64,000 nucleotides of DNA from Bacteroides sp. GM023 (GTDB lineage: Bacteria; Bacteroidota; Bacteroidia; Bacteroidales; Bacteroidaceae), in the NCBI RefSeq assembly GCF_014750685.1, contig NZ_JAAXGE010000004.1, positions 124,001 to 188,000 on the forward strand, read 5' to 3'. Positions within the stretch are counted from its first letter, which is position 1; every line of letters begins with the position of its first letter. Of the stretch, positions 19,456-29,443 are shown in pieces. The notes under the pieces are model-generated. The model made no database searches and was not told where the DNA came from. It saw nothing but the letters and a program-made list of their open reading frames with translations. Both the position numbers and the translations under genes were made by a program.

Positions 19456-21651
19456 ATGATTATAAATACGAAGCAGATCTTAATAGCCACTATTGGTTTG
19501 TTATTATCAAGTTCTTTATTTGCTAAAGATTATTTGATTTCGACGTCCAAAACGTCATTGTTGATTACAGCAAATGCAGGTGAACCATCAAATATGCAAT
19601 ATTATGGAGTCAGTATTGCTCCCGGGCAGATACAAAGTATCTATGATGCCGGACTGGTATTGAATGCGAACAGCTATCCCGCTTTCGGTCTCCAGACGGT
19701 AGGGGAGAAAGCGATTGCTATTACTCAACCGGATGGCAATATGTCACTTGACTTGGCGGTAGATGCGGTTACTCAATACACTTCCAAGGATGGAGAGATA
19801 ACCGAAGTTCTTCTGAAAGATAAAATTTATCCTGTTTGGGTGAAGCAATATTATAAGGCTTATAAAGGCACGGATGTAATAACCACTTGGGTGGAAATAA
19901 TTAATAACGGTAAGAAACCGGTAACCCTTTATCAGTTTGCTTCCGCTTATCTTCCGATGTTTCGGGGAGATAACTGGCTGACGCATTTTCATGGCTCGTG
20001 GGGTGCGGAACATACGATGGATGAAGAGAAACTGACGAACGGGCAAAAAGTGATTGCCAACAAAGATGGACTTGCGAATACGGAAACTGATAATCCGTCT
20101 TTTATGTTATCATTGGATGGCAGACCGCAGGAAGAATCAGGAAAAGTGTTTGGGGGCGTTCTGGTCTGGAGTGGTAATTATAAGTTGAAACTGGATGTTC
20201 GCAACACGGCACTGAATATAATAGCCGGTATGAATGAAGAAAGTTCACAATACATACTGGAACCGAAAGAGACATTCGTAACTCCTGAATTTGCTATGAC
20301 ATATAGTACTAATGGCAAAGGTGGGGTGAGTCGTGCCTTCCATCATTGGGCACGTCAGTACAAGATGAATCAGGGCGATAAGCCGCATGATATTCTGTTG
20401 AATAGCTGGGAAGGTGTTTACTTTAAAGTAAACCAAAAAGGCATGGATGAAATGATGGAGGCTTTTTCTGCTATGGGTGGCGAATTGTTCGTCATGGATG
20501 ACGGCTGGTTTGGGAATAAATATCCTCGTAATGCAGGAAATAGTAGTCTGGGAGACTGGGAAGTTTGCAAAGAAAAGCTACCGGAAGGAATTGAAGGGTT
20601 ATTGGCATCGGCCAAGAAACATCAGATTAAGTTCGGTATCTGGATCGAACCTGAAATGGCGAATACCAAAAGCGAATTGTTCGAGAAACATCCGGACTGG
20701 ATTATGAAGATTGATAATCGTCCGTTATCTACCGGCCGTGGAAAAACACAGGTGGTTTTGGATTTGACAAACCCCAAAGTGCAGGACTTTGTCTTCGGAG
20801 TAGTTGATAACTTGATGACTAAGCATCCTGAAATTGCTTATATGAAATGGGATGATAACAGTAGTCTGATGGATTACGGATCTTTTTATTTGCCTAAGAA
20901 TAAGCAGTCTCATCTTTATATTGAATATCACAGAGGTCTGATGAAAGCGCTTGATCGTATTCGTGCCAAGTATCCGAAGCTGGTGATACAGCTTTGCGCC
21001 GGCGGTGGTGCTCGTGTGAACTATGGCTTACTTCCCTATTTCGACGAGTTTTGGACCAGTGACGATACAGATGCTCTACAAAGAATTTATATGCAATGGG
21101 GTGTTTCCAACTTTTACCCGGCTATCGCTATGGCATCGCATGTAAGTGCTGATAAGAATCATCAGACCGGACGCCGTATTCCATTGAAATTCCGTTTTGA
21201 TGTTGCAATGTCTGGTCGTTTGGGGATGGAAATCCAACCGAAAGACATGAGCGATGTGGATAAGACTTTTGCTCAACGGGCTATTGCTGCTTATAAAGAG
21301 ATCCGTCCGACGGTGCAGTTCGGCGATTTATACCGATTGGTTTCTCCGTATGATGACAAAGGAGTGTCTTCTTTGATGTATGTCACCTCGGAAAAGGATA
21401 AGGCGGTGTTCTATGCTTATAAGATTTCTCACTTTATCAATATGGTTATTCCGGTGGTACGGATGAATGGATTGGATCCTTCTAAGAATTATCGTCTAGT
21501 GGACTTGACGCCAGTGGATAAAGAGAAACCTTGTGTGCTAAACGGAAAAGTGATTAGTGGAAAACTTCTGATGGAGGAGGGCATTGCACTAAAAGAGTTA
21601 TTGAAAAGCGAATATTCAAGTCTTGCTTTAGAGCTTCAGGCGATAGATTAA
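19456..21651 (+). CDS. GH36 alpha-galactosidase-type glycosidase
   Basis: 731 residues with signal peptide (ending LFA). An N-terminal beta-supersandwich (about 25-300) precedes the barrel: FVMDDGWFGNKYPRN (about 345-359), FGIWIEPEMAN (about 393-403), Y-M-K-W-D466-D-N with nucleophile Asp466, and F-W-T-S-D536-D-T-D with the acid/base Asp536. This is a retaining enzyme that removes alpha-linked galactose; some GH36 members act on alpha-GalNAc, and sequence alone does not settle this. It is secreted, probably periplasmic. It follows the GH2 gene at 82 bp and precedes the GH115 gene by 29 bp. Confidence 0.92.
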   Translation: MIINTKQILIATIGLLLSSSLFAKDYLISTSKTSLLITANAGEPSNMQYYGVSIAPGQIQSIYDAGLVLNANSYPAFGLQTVGEKAIAITQPDGNMSLDLAVDAVTQYTSKDGEITEVLLKDKIYPVWVKQYYKAYKGTDVITTWVEIINNGKKPVTLYQFASAYLPMFRGDNWLTHFHGSWGAEHTMDEEKLTNGQKVIANKDGLANTETDNPSFMLSLDGRPQEESGKVFGGVLVWSGNYKLKLDVRNTALNIIAGMNEESSQYILEPKETFVTPEFAMTYSTNGKGGVSRAFHHWARQYKMNQGDKPHDILLNSWEGVYFKVNQKGMDEMMEAFSAMGGELFVMDDGWFGNKYPRNAGNSSLGDWEVCKEKLPEGIEGLLASAKKHQIKFGIWIEPEMANTKSELFEKHPDWIMKIDNRPLSTGRGKTQVVLDLTNPKVQDFVFGVVDNLMTKHPEIAYMKWDDNSSLMDYGSFYLPKNKQSHLYIEYHRGLMKALDRIRAKYPKLVIQLCAGGGARVNYGLLPYFDEFWTSDDTDALQRIYMQWGVSNFYPAIAMASHVSADKNHQTGRRIPLKFRFDVAMSGRLGMEIQPKDMSDVDKTFAQRAIAAYKEIRPTVQFGDLYRLVSPYDDKGVSSLMYVTSEKDKAVFYAYKISHFINMVIPVVRMNGLDPSKNYRLVDLTPVDKEKPCVLNGKVISGKLLMEEGIALKELLKSEYSSLALELQAID

Positions 21652-21680
21652 ACTTAAGTTAACTGATATAAAATGGTACA

Positions 21681-24008
21681 ATGAGAAGACAATTGGTGGG
21701 TTTATTTTTATGGATGGCATCGTTAGTGTGCTCCGCTCAAAACATGAGTTTTAACATACAGTCAGGGCAAACTGTGAAAGTGGCTTGCGAAGTATCGGAA
21801 GGACAGGTGGTGAAAACGGCATTGGAACTTTTGAGACGTGACTGCCGGGCGGTACTCTCTGCCTCTTTAAAAATGACTCCCCGGCGCGGTGACATCATTG
21901 TTGGCACACTGGGGCAAAGTAAACTACTTGATAAATCGGGAATAGATTTATCTGTTCTAAAAGGAAAGAAACAGGCTTTTCTGTTGGCTGTTACTAAAAA
22001 GAGAGAATTGCTTGTTGCCGGTAGTGATATGCACGGGACGGCCTATGGTGTCATGGAATTATCACGTTTGATTGGTGTTTCTCCATGGGAATGGTGGGCG
22101 GATGCTGTGCCTGATAAGAAAGAATCTTTTGAATTGACTTGCGGGTTTATGATAACGCAGGCACCTGACGTTGAGTATCGTGGTATCTTTATCAATGATG
22201 AAGACTGGGGATTGATGCCATGGAGCAGTAAAACGTACGAACCATCTGATATCAAGGGGCATATTGGTCCTCGAACTCATGAACGTATATTCGAACTTCT
22301 CCTACGTTTACGTGCCAACTCCTACTGGCCTGCTATGCATGAATGCACTTTACCTTTCTTTCTGACGGAAGGTAATAGGGAGGTGGCGGCAAAATATGGC
22401 ATTTTTATTGGTTCTTCTCATTGTGAACCTATGGTTTGTAATGCGGCTGGTGAGTGGGAGAAAAGAGGTAAAGGCAATTATAATTATGTCACTAATAGTA
22501 CCGAGGTGTACAAATTTTGGGAGAACCGTATAAAAGAAGTTGCTCGTCAAAACAATATTTATACTTTAGGGATGCGTGGTGTACACGATGGAAGTATGCA
22601 GGGAGCGAAAACAATAGCGGAACAGAAAGCAGTATTGAAACGTGTCATTGAAGAACAGCGCGGATTATTAGAAAAGTATGTAAGTAAAGATATAATGCAA
22701 ATTCCACAGGTTTTTATCCCCTATAAGGAGGTACTTGATATTTATCGTGATGGTTTGCAGGTGCCGGATGATGTAACTTTAATGTGGTGTGATGATAATT
22801 ATGGTTATATACGGCATTTTCCTACAGATGAAGAGCGTGCTCGTAGGGGAGGAAATGGTATTTATTATCATGTATCTTATTGGGGGCGTCCGCATGACTA
22901 TCTTTGGCTGAGTAGCACTAGTCCCGCTTTGGTTTATCATCAAATGAAGATGGCTTATGATAAAGGCATTCGGAAAATGTGGATTTTGAATGTGGGTGAT
23001 ATTAAACCTGCCGAATATTTGATTGAGCTTTTCATGGATATGGCCTGGAATATAGATGCGGTGGCGGAGGAAGGTGTGGACGTTCATCAATATAAGTTCT
23101 TGGAACGTGAATTCGGAAGTGAATTAGCAGACTCGTTATTACCTGTTATGGAAGAGCATAATCGTTTGGCTTATATACGTAGACCCGAATTCTTGGGAAA
23201 TACCCGTGAAGAGGATAAGCCTCATTATAGGATTGTGAAAGACTTGCCGTGGAGTGAATCTTACATTCGTGCGCGACTGAAGAGATACAATGCATTATCT
23301 GAAACGGTAGAAATGGTTGGAAAACGGGTGGCTACACACAAACGGGATGCTTATTATCAGTTGATTAAGTATCCGGTTCAGGCTTCTGTCCAAATGAATA
23401 ATAAATTGTTAAAGGCACAGTTGGCACGTCACGGCAAGGCAGAGTGGAAAGAGAGTGATATGGCTTATGACAGTATCGTTACTTTAACACGTATTTATAA
23501 TAATGAAAGATGGAACCGGATGATGGATTTCCAACCACGTAAATTGCCGGTTTTCGAACGTGTAAAACATGAAACAGTTTCTGAACCGATGATAACAGAA
23601 TGTTCGGTGATTCATAAATGGAATGGTGCGGAATATACTCAAGGTAATCCTTTAATTCATAAAGGACTAGGGTATGAAGGAAAAGCTGCTGGCGTTGAAA
23701 AAGATCAAACTTTGTCGTTTAGCTTTAGAGATTGTGAGATGGATTCAATCCATGTAGAGATTAGATTATTGCCCGTTCATCCGGTCAATGGGGAACAACT
23801 GCGGATTGCGGTTTCGCTGGATAATGGTCGGCCTGTCGTACTTACTTATGAGACAGTAGGGCGTAGTGAGGAGTGGAAAGAAAATGTATTGCGTAATCAG
23901 GCCATCAGGAAGCTGACATTCCCTGTTTATAGAAAAAAAGAACATCAATTGACGATAAAAGCTCTAGATGAAGGAGTTGTTTTGGATCAGATATTATTAT
24001 CTAAGTGA
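21681..24008 (+). CDS. GH115 alpha-glucuronidase-like glycosidase
   Basis: 775 residues with signal peptide (ending CSA-Q). GH115 hallmarks: DIIVGTLGQS, GSDMHGTAYGVMELSRLIGVSPWEWWADA (about 114-142), VEYRGIFINDEDWGL (about 164-178), RLRANSYWPAMHE, RGVHDGSM, DDVTLMWCDDNYGYIRH and YHVSYWGRPHDYLWL. Characterised family members are alpha-1,2-glucuronidases that remove GlcA or 4-O-methyl-GlcA from xylan or arabinogalactan side chains, so this gene indicates an acidic decoration on the substrate. It lacks some of the C-terminal length of the longer GH115 enzymes but keeps a C-terminal beta domain. It ends the GH2-GH36-GH115 cluster; the next gene has its own promoter P2. Confidence 0.92.
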   Translation: MRRQLVGLFLWMASLVCSAQNMSFNIQSGQTVKVACEVSEGQVVKTALELLRRDCRAVLSASLKMTPRRGDIIVGTLGQSKLLDKSGIDLSVLKGKKQAFLLAVTKKRELLVAGSDMHGTAYGVMELSRLIGVSPWEWWADAVPDKKESFELTCGFMITQAPDVEYRGIFINDEDWGLMPWSSKTYEPSDIKGHIGPRTHERIFELLLRLRANSYWPAMHECTLPFFLTEGNREVAAKYGIFIGSSHCEPMVCNAAGEWEKRGKGNYNYVTNSTEVYKFWENRIKEVARQNNIYTLGMRGVHDGSMQGAKTIAEQKAVLKRVIEEQRGLLEKYVSKDIMQIPQVFIPYKEVLDIYRDGLQVPDDVTLMWCDDNYGYIRHFPTDEERARRGGNGIYYHVSYWGRPHDYLWLSSTSPALVYHQMKMAYDKGIRKMWILNVGDIKPAEYLIELFMDMAWNIDAVAEEGVDVHQYKFLEREFGSELADSLLPVMEEHNRLAYIRRPEFLGNTREEDKPHYRIVKDLPWSESYIRARLKRYNALSETVEMVGKRVATHKRDAYYQLIKYPVQASVQMNNKLLKAQLARHGKAEWKESDMAYDSIVTLTRIYNNERWNRMMDFQPRKLPVFERVKHETVSEPMITECSVIHKWNGAEYTQGNPLIHKGLGYEGKAAGVEKDQTLSFSFRDCEMDSIHVEIRLLPVHPVNGEQLRIAVSLDNGRPVVLTYETVGRSEEWKENVLRNQAIRKLTFPVYRKKEHQLTIKALDEGVVLDQILLSK

Positions 24009-24120
24009 TGAAAGATATTCAGATAAATCATAAATATTTTAATTTGTATGAGTAGAAAGAAAAATCTTATCTATTTGTAATGGGGAGTTCTGATGTGGGT
24101 TCTTCATATACAAATGATGC

Positions 24121-24186
24121 TTTTACGATATTATTGTTTTTTTGTACGGGATTTGTCATTGTGGTTTGTTCTCCGTCCTATCTTTG
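24121..24186 (+). promoter_or_regulatory. Promoter P2: paired 21-bp-period half-sites plus -7 box
   Basis: Half-sites TTTTACGATATT (24121-24132) and TTGTACGGGATT (24142-24153), 21 bp apart, and a perfect -7 box TATCTTTG (24179-24186) starting 58 bp after the first. Expected transcription start is about 24193, about 30 nt before the GH2 start codon. No TTTG -33 element at the usual 19-21 bp is present, as expected for an activator-dependent promoter. Confidence 0.78.
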
Positions 24187-24221
24187 TAAACAGATAAATT
24201 AAGGACATTAAATCATATATT

Positions 24222-27080
24222 ATGAATAAAGTTATGCGTAAGCGATTAGCTGGAACTCTTTTATTATTATTTGTTTTTTTGTGTACATCATGGGCGCAGA
24301 CATCAGGTTTGCGCAAAATGATTGATTTGAGCGGAACGTGGAGTTTTGCATTGGACCCTCACGACAAGGGAGAACAGGAAAAACTGTGGAACATGGATTT
24401 TACAGAAACTGTGACTTTACCCGGTACAACAGATTCAAATCGAAAAGGAATAGAGAATACCAACAATTCAGAGACTACTTATTTATCCAGATATTATAAA
24501 TATGAAGGTGCGGCATGGTATGCCCGGAATATAGAAATACCGGCCGGCTGGAATGGAAAACATATCGTGCTGTTTTTGGAACGCACGCGTCCGACAACTG
24601 TGTGGATTGATGGTCAGGAAGTGGGTAAGTGTAACTATTTATCTACCCCACAGGAATATGACCTGACTCGCTTCCTGACTCCCGGTTCACATAAACTGAC
24701 CATCCGTGTGGACAACGGAAATAGTATTCCCCAGCAAATCCGTTCAAGTTCCCATGCCTGTACGGAGTCTACTCAAACAAACTGGAACGGTATTATCGGA
24801 CGGATGGAACTACAAGCCATGAATCCGTTGTTTATCGAATCTGTTCAGACATTTCCTGTGGTGGCAGACCGTTCCGTGAAAGTAAAGCTGACTCTTTCTC
24901 AAAGTACCGGTATCAGTGGAAAGAGAATCAGTCTGTCTGCTACTGCGTTTAATTCTTCCAGGAAACATAAAGTAAAATCTATAGAATATGATTTGAAAGA
25001 GGGGCGCAAAGAATATGAATTTACTTATCAACTAGGTGATAAAGCCTTATTGTGGAGCAACCTTCAACCGGCCTTGTATCAACTGAAAGCTGAAATAGAA
25101 GGTACAGACGAAAAGTCTGTTCATTTCGGTCTGCGTGACTTTAAAGCGGACGGAACGCATTTCACCATAAACGGCGCTAAAACATTTCTCCGAGGAAAAC
25201 ATGATGCTTGTGTGTTTCCTCTGACGGGCTATACGGCGATGGATTTGGAACAATGGCGGCGTTACTTCAGAATCTGCAAAGAATACGGATTGAACCATTG
25301 CCGTTTTCATTCCTGGTGTCCGCCTGCCGCCTGTTTTGAAGCCGCGGATTTGGAAGGCGTTTATTTACAGCCGGAATTACCGATTTGGGGCGGCTTTAAA
25401 AAAGAATCCGTTGAATTGATGGACTTCCTGATGAAAGATGGAGAAAACATAATGCGTGAATATAGCAATCATGCTTCTTTCGTACTTTTTGCCTTGGGTA
25501 ATGAATTGGGGGGAGATATCAATGTGATGAAAGATTTTGTGAACCGTTTCCGTTCGATAGAACCGAGACATTTATATACATATGGCTCGAATATCTTCCT
25601 GGGCTCAAAAGGGCATATTCCCGGAGAAGATTTCCTGGTGACTTGCCGTGTCGGTAGTGGCGAGGGATATTCTACTCATGCCCGTGCTTCTTTTTCTTTT
25701 GCCGATGCGGAAGAAGGTGGTTATCTCAATAATACTTACCCCAACTCGGTGATGAATTTTGATGAGGCTTTGGAGAAATCCCCTGTTCCTGTAATCGGAC
25801 ACGAAACAGGACAGTTCCAAACCTATCCGGACTATGAGGAAATGAAAAAATACACGGGTGTGTTAGCTCCCTGGAATTTTGAAGTTTTCCGTAACCGTTT
25901 GGAGAAAGCCGGCATGCTGAAGCAAGCTGATGATTTCTTTAAAGCGTCAGGGGCGTGGTCTGTAGAACTCTACCGGGCAGATATTGAGATGAACCTCCGT
26001 TCCAAGCGGATGGCGGGTTTTCAGTTGCTCGATTTGCAGGATTATCCGGGACAGGGTTCTGCTTATGTGGGTATCCTGGATGCGTTTATGGATAGCAAAG
26101 GACTGGTTGAACCGAAGAAATGGAGAGAGTTCTGTAGTGAAGTAGTTCCTTTGTTGACGACAGCCAAATTTTGTTGGACAGGTGGTGAATCATTCACTGG
26201 TACTGTTGAAATAGCTAATTATGGAGAAAGCTCATTGAAGGGAAAGAGCGTTTCATGGGAGCTGAAAGATGGAAAGAAAAGTCTTGGTAAAGGTAAAATG
26301 GTTATTCCTACGGGATTGGGGTTACTGACTGCCGGAACTGTTCGTTTGGTATTCCCCGATGTGGCAAAAGCATACAAGGCTGAGTTAGTATTGAATATAT
26401 CGGGAACTTCTTATCAGAATAGTTATCCGTTGTGGATATATCCTGCAAAGAAAGAATTGAATGCGGGTGATGTTGTAGTGGCACGTCGATTGACAGACGA
26501 TGTGTTGAATACCTTAAAACAGGGAAAGAAAGTGTTGCTGATGCCCCGTAAGGAAGACTGTAAGGAAGTCACGGTAGGCGGGTTGTTTCAAACCGATTAT
26601 TGGAATTATCGTATGTTCAAAAGTATCTGTGACCGTATCAAGAAACCTGCTTCACCGGGTACATTGGGAATCCTGACAAATCCGGAACATCCGGTGTTCA
26701 GTGATTTCCCGACAGAGTTCCATACGAACTGGCAGTGGTATCCGATAATAAAGCATAGTTATCCGCTTATTCTCGATGGTATGCCTAAGGAATATCGTCC
26801 TATTGTGCAAGTGATTGATAATGTGGAACGCAACCATAAACTCGGATTATTAATAGAGTTGAATGTCGAAGGTGGTAAATTGCTGCTTTGCATGTCTGAT
26901 TTGGATGCGGTACGCGATACGCCTGAAGGTTTGCAATTTTATGCCGGTTTGCTGGAGTACATGAATTCTTCAGACTTTAAACCCTCTACTTCGCTTTCAG
27001 CCGAATCGTTTAAGAACCTGTTTGAAACGGGTACTCAAAAAGATGGAATAAAAGTACTGGAAAATATCTCTTACGAATAA
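24222..27080 (+). CDS. GH2-family glycosidase, divergent subtype, unknown specificity
   Basis: 952 residues with signal peptide (ending SWAQ). The N-terminal jelly roll is GH2 sugar-binding (IDLSGTWSFALDP, about 34-46; WYARNIEIPAGWNGKHIVLFLER, with VWIDGQEVG). The barrel has the acid/base Glu428 in FALGNELGG and the candidate nucleophile Glu528 in VIGHETGQ. The nucleophile context HETGQ and the RFHSWCPPAACFEAADLEGVY segment differ from classical LacZ-type galactosidases. A long C-terminal extension (about 650-952) with beta and Rossmann-like character follows. It could be a beta-galactosidase, beta-glucuronidase or an activity on another beta-linked sugar. First gene after promoter P2, apparently monocistronic since P3 follows. 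Confidence 0.82.
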   Translation: MNKVMRKRLAGTLLLLFVFLCTSWAQTSGLRKMIDLSGTWSFALDPHDKGEQEKLWNMDFTETVTLPGTTDSNRKGIENTNNSETTYLSRYYKYEGAAWYARNIEIPAGWNGKHIVLFLERTRPTTVWIDGQEVGKCNYLSTPQEYDLTRFLTPGSHKLTIRVDNGNSIPQQIRSSSHACTESTQTNWNGIIGRMELQAMNPLFIESVQTFPVVADRSVKVKLTLSQSTGISGKRISLSATAFNSSRKHKVKSIEYDLKEGRKEYEFTYQLGDKALLWSNLQPALYQLKAEIEGTDEKSVHFGLRDFKADGTHFTINGAKTFLRGKHDACVFPLTGYTAMDLEQWRRYFRICKEYGLNHCRFHSWCPPAACFEAADLEGVYLQPELPIWGGFKKESVELMDFLMKDGENIMREYSNHASFVLFALGNELGGDINVMKDFVNRFRSIEPRHLYTYGSNIFLGSKGHIPGEDFLVTCRVGSGEGYSTHARASFSFADAEEGGYLNNTYPNSVMNFDEALEKSPVPVIGHETGQFQTYPDYEEMKKYTGVLAPWNFEVFRNRLEKAGMLKQADDFFKASGAWSVELYRADIEMNLRSKRMAGFQLLDLQDYPGQGSAYVGILDAFMDSKGLVEPKKWREFCSEVVPLLTTAKFCWTGGESFTGTVEIANYGESSLKGKSVSWELKDGKKSLGKGKMVIPTGLGLLTAGTVRLVFPDVAKAYKAELVLNISGTSYQNSYPLWIYPAKKELNAGDVVVARRLTDDVLNTLKQGKKVLLMPRKEDCKEVTVGGLFQTDYWNYRMFKSICDRIKKPASPGTLGILTNPEHPVFSDFPTEFHTNWQWYPIIKHSYPLILDGMPKEYRPIVQVIDNVERNHKLGLLIELNVEGGKLLLCMSDLDAVRDTPEGLQFYAGLLEYMNSSDFKPSTSLSAESFKNLFETGTQKDGIKVLENISYE

Positions 27081-27104
27081 CGGAAAGCAAAAAAGAGAGA
27101 GGTA

Positions 27105-27170
27105 CTTTACGATATTATTGTCCTTTTGTACGCAATTCGCCAATGTGAATCCGGTCAGCGGCTATCTTTG
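27105..27170 (+). promoter_or_regulatory. Promoter P3: paired 21-bp-period half-sites plus -7 box
   Basis: Half-sites CTTTACGATATT (27105-27116) and TTGTACGCAATT (27126-27137), 21 bp apart, with -7 box TATCTTTG (27163-27170) 58 bp after the start of the first half-site. Spacing is identical to P1 and P2. It sits between the GH2 stop codon and the GH3 gene, with a leader of about 60 nt. Confidence 0.78.
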
Positions 27171-27236
27171 CGATAGAAAGTAAAACTTATAGTATTGCCA
27201 TTAAAATCAATACTGATAAACTCTTAAAATAAAACC

Positions 27237-29435
27237 ATGAAGAAACTGATAACATACGCATGTATGATGATTTTTGCGTTAGGAAGTGTGGCGCAAAATC
27301 AAACCGATGAAAGTAAGATGAATCGCTTTATATCCGGACTCATGAAAAAAATGACTCTGGAAGAGAAAGTAGGGCAGTTGAGCCAATGCTCCGGTGGTTT
27401 TGCCACAGGGCCCGATAATACCCGTGTTAGTCGTACGGAAGACATTAGTAAAGGGTTGATAGGTTCTTTATTGAATGTATCCGGTGCTGCCAATACGCGG
27501 AAATATCAGGAAGCGGCTATGAAATCCCGTTTGCAGATTCCTTTGCTTTTCGGACTGGATGTTATTCATGGATATAGAACGGGGTTTCCGTTGCCTTTGG
27601 CCGAGGCTGCCAGTTTCGACCTGGATGCCATAGAAAGAGGTTCGAGATGTGCGGCGAAGGAAGCGGCGGCAGCCGGACTGCATTGGACGTTTGCTCCGAT
27701 GGTGGATATTAGCTGGGATGCCCGTTGGGGACGCGTGATGGAAGGTGCCGGCGAAGATCCTTATTATGGGGCATTGGTTGCCAAAGCGCGTGTACATGGT
27801 TTGCAGGGAGATGATTTATCAAAGGAAAATACGATATTATCCTGTATCAAGCATTTTGCCGGATATGGCGCAGCCATTGCGGGAAAAGATTATAATAGCG
27901 TAGATATGTCTATGGGACAGTTTGCCAATTTCTATATGACTCCTTATAAAGCCGGTGTGGAAGCCGGGGCTGCCACCTTTATGAGTGCGTTCAATGACTT
28001 TAATAACGAACCGGCTACCGGAAGCCCTTTTCTGTTGAGAGAGCTTTTGAAGAACCAGTGGGGATTTAAGGGATTTGTCGTTTCCGACTGGGGTTCGGTA
28101 GGGGAAATGATAAACCATCGTTATGCAAAAGACGAGAAAGAAGCTGCCTATAAAGGAATAAAAGCCGGATTGGATATGGAGATGGTAAGTGAATGTTATT
28201 CCAAGAATCTGGCATCTTTGGTAAAAGAGGGCAAAGTATCTATGAAACTGGTAGATGATGCTGTCAGACGTATTTTGGAGCAAAAATATAAACTGGGACT
28301 GTTTGAAGACCCTTTCCGCTATTGTGACGAAGAAAGAGAGCGTACGGTGATTGGCTCGCAGGAATCCCGCAAAGAAGCCTGTTATGTTTCCGAACGTTCG
28401 GTGGTTCTGTTGAAGAATGAAAACTCAGTGTTGCCGTTATCCGGTGCTGTCAGGAAGGTGGCATTGATAGGAGCATTGTCCAAGTCGCAGAAAGATATGT
28501 GTGGTGCATGGTCTTGTGCGGAAGTAGGCAAGGTAGTCACGCTGTATGAAGCGATGGAGAAACGGGGAGTGGATATTAACTATAACGATGGCTACGATCT
28601 GAAAACCAATAAGATTGTGAATCTCGACCAGACTTTGGCTGCTGCCCGTCAATCGGATGTGGTAATTATAGCTATGGGTGAGCAGGCTTGGGAAAGCGGT
28701 GAGATGCGCTCGAAAGGGAACATTTCCATTGCTGATGAACAGCAAAGGTTGGTTTCAGAGTTGGTAAAGACCGGTAAGCCTGTGGTGGTATTGATGATGT
28801 GTGGTCGACCTGTTATTTTCAATGAGGTACGTCGGGATGCGCCTGCTATCTTGTGTACCTGGTGGCTGGGAAGCGAAGCGGGCAATGCTATCTGCAACGT
28901 ATTATGGGGTGACTATAACCCTTCGGGCAAACTGCCGATGACTTTCCCGCAGCATAACGGACAAATTCCCTTGTACTATCAGTATAAGAGCACGGGACGT
29001 CCCACCGCATTGGGCGGATGGTGTGCCAAATACATAGATATTCCTACCGAACCGGCTTATCCATTTGGCTATGGGTTGTCATATACTACTTTCAACTATT
29101 CGGATTTGACATTACTTCCGGGTAATGGTAAGGATATCCATGCACGTGTGTCCGTTACAATCACAAACACTGGAAAATATGAAGGGGAAGAGGTGGCGCA
29201 GTTGTATGTGCGCGATGAAGTGGCTTCTATTACCCGTCCTATCAAAGAACTGAAAGGTTTCGATAAGATAAAGCTGAAACCGGGCGAAAGCAAAACAATC
29301 ACTTTTGATGTGAAAGACGAGCAACTCGGCTTCTACAATAACCAAATGAAATACGTGGTTGAGAAAGGGGATTTTACGTTTATGGTTGGTGGCAATAGTC
29401 GTGATCTGCAAGAGATTAAATACACACTTAACTGA
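27237..29435 (+). CDS. GH3 beta-glycosidase (BglX-like)
   Basis: 732 residues with signal peptide (ending SVAQ). Domain order is classical: N-terminal (beta/alpha)8 barrel with GLDVIHGYRTGFPLPLAEAASFD (about 106-128), KHFAGYG, and G-F-V-V-S-D284-W-G-S with nucleophile Asp284; a flexible alpha/beta domain with GEQAWESGEMRSKG supplying the acid/base Glu; and a C-terminal fibronectin-III-like domain (from about 630). The BglX type usually hydrolyses terminal beta-glucose, with beta-xylose or beta-galactose as alternatives. It is periplasmic. Expressed from P3 and followed 8 bp later by the metalloprotease gene, so the two are surely co-transcribed. Confidence 0.93.
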   Translation: MKKLITYACMMIFALGSVAQNQTDESKMNRFISGLMKKMTLEEKVGQLSQCSGGFATGPDNTRVSRTEDISKGLIGSLLNVSGAANTRKYQEAAMKSRLQIPLLFGLDVIHGYRTGFPLPLAEAASFDLDAIERGSRCAAKEAAAAGLHWTFAPMVDISWDARWGRVMEGAGEDPYYGALVAKARVHGLQGDDLSKENTILSCIKHFAGYGAAIAGKDYNSVDMSMGQFANFYMTPYKAGVEAGAATFMSAFNDFNNEPATGSPFLLRELLKNQWGFKGFVVSDWGSVGEMINHRYAKDEKEAAYKGIKAGLDMEMVSECYSKNLASLVKEGKVSMKLVDDAVRRILEQKYKLGLFEDPFRYCDEERERTVIGSQESRKEACYVSERSVVLLKNENSVLPLSGAVRKVALIGALSKSQKDMCGAWSCAEVGKVVTLYEAMEKRGVDINYNDGYDLKTNKIVNLDQTLAAARQSDVVIIAMGEQAWESGEMRSKGNISIADEQQRLVSELVKTGKPVVVLMMCGRPVIFNEVRRDAPAILCTWWLGSEAGNAICNVLWGDYNPSGKLPMTFPQHNGQIPLYYQYKSTGRPTALGGWCAKYIDIPTEPAYPFGYGLSYTTFNYSDLTLLPGNGKDIHARVSVTITNTGKYEGEEVAQLYVRDEVASITRPIKELKGFDKIKLKPGESKTITFDVKDEQLGFYNNQMKYVVEKGDFTFMVGGNSRDLQEIKYTLN

Positions 29436-29443
29436 AAAAAGAT

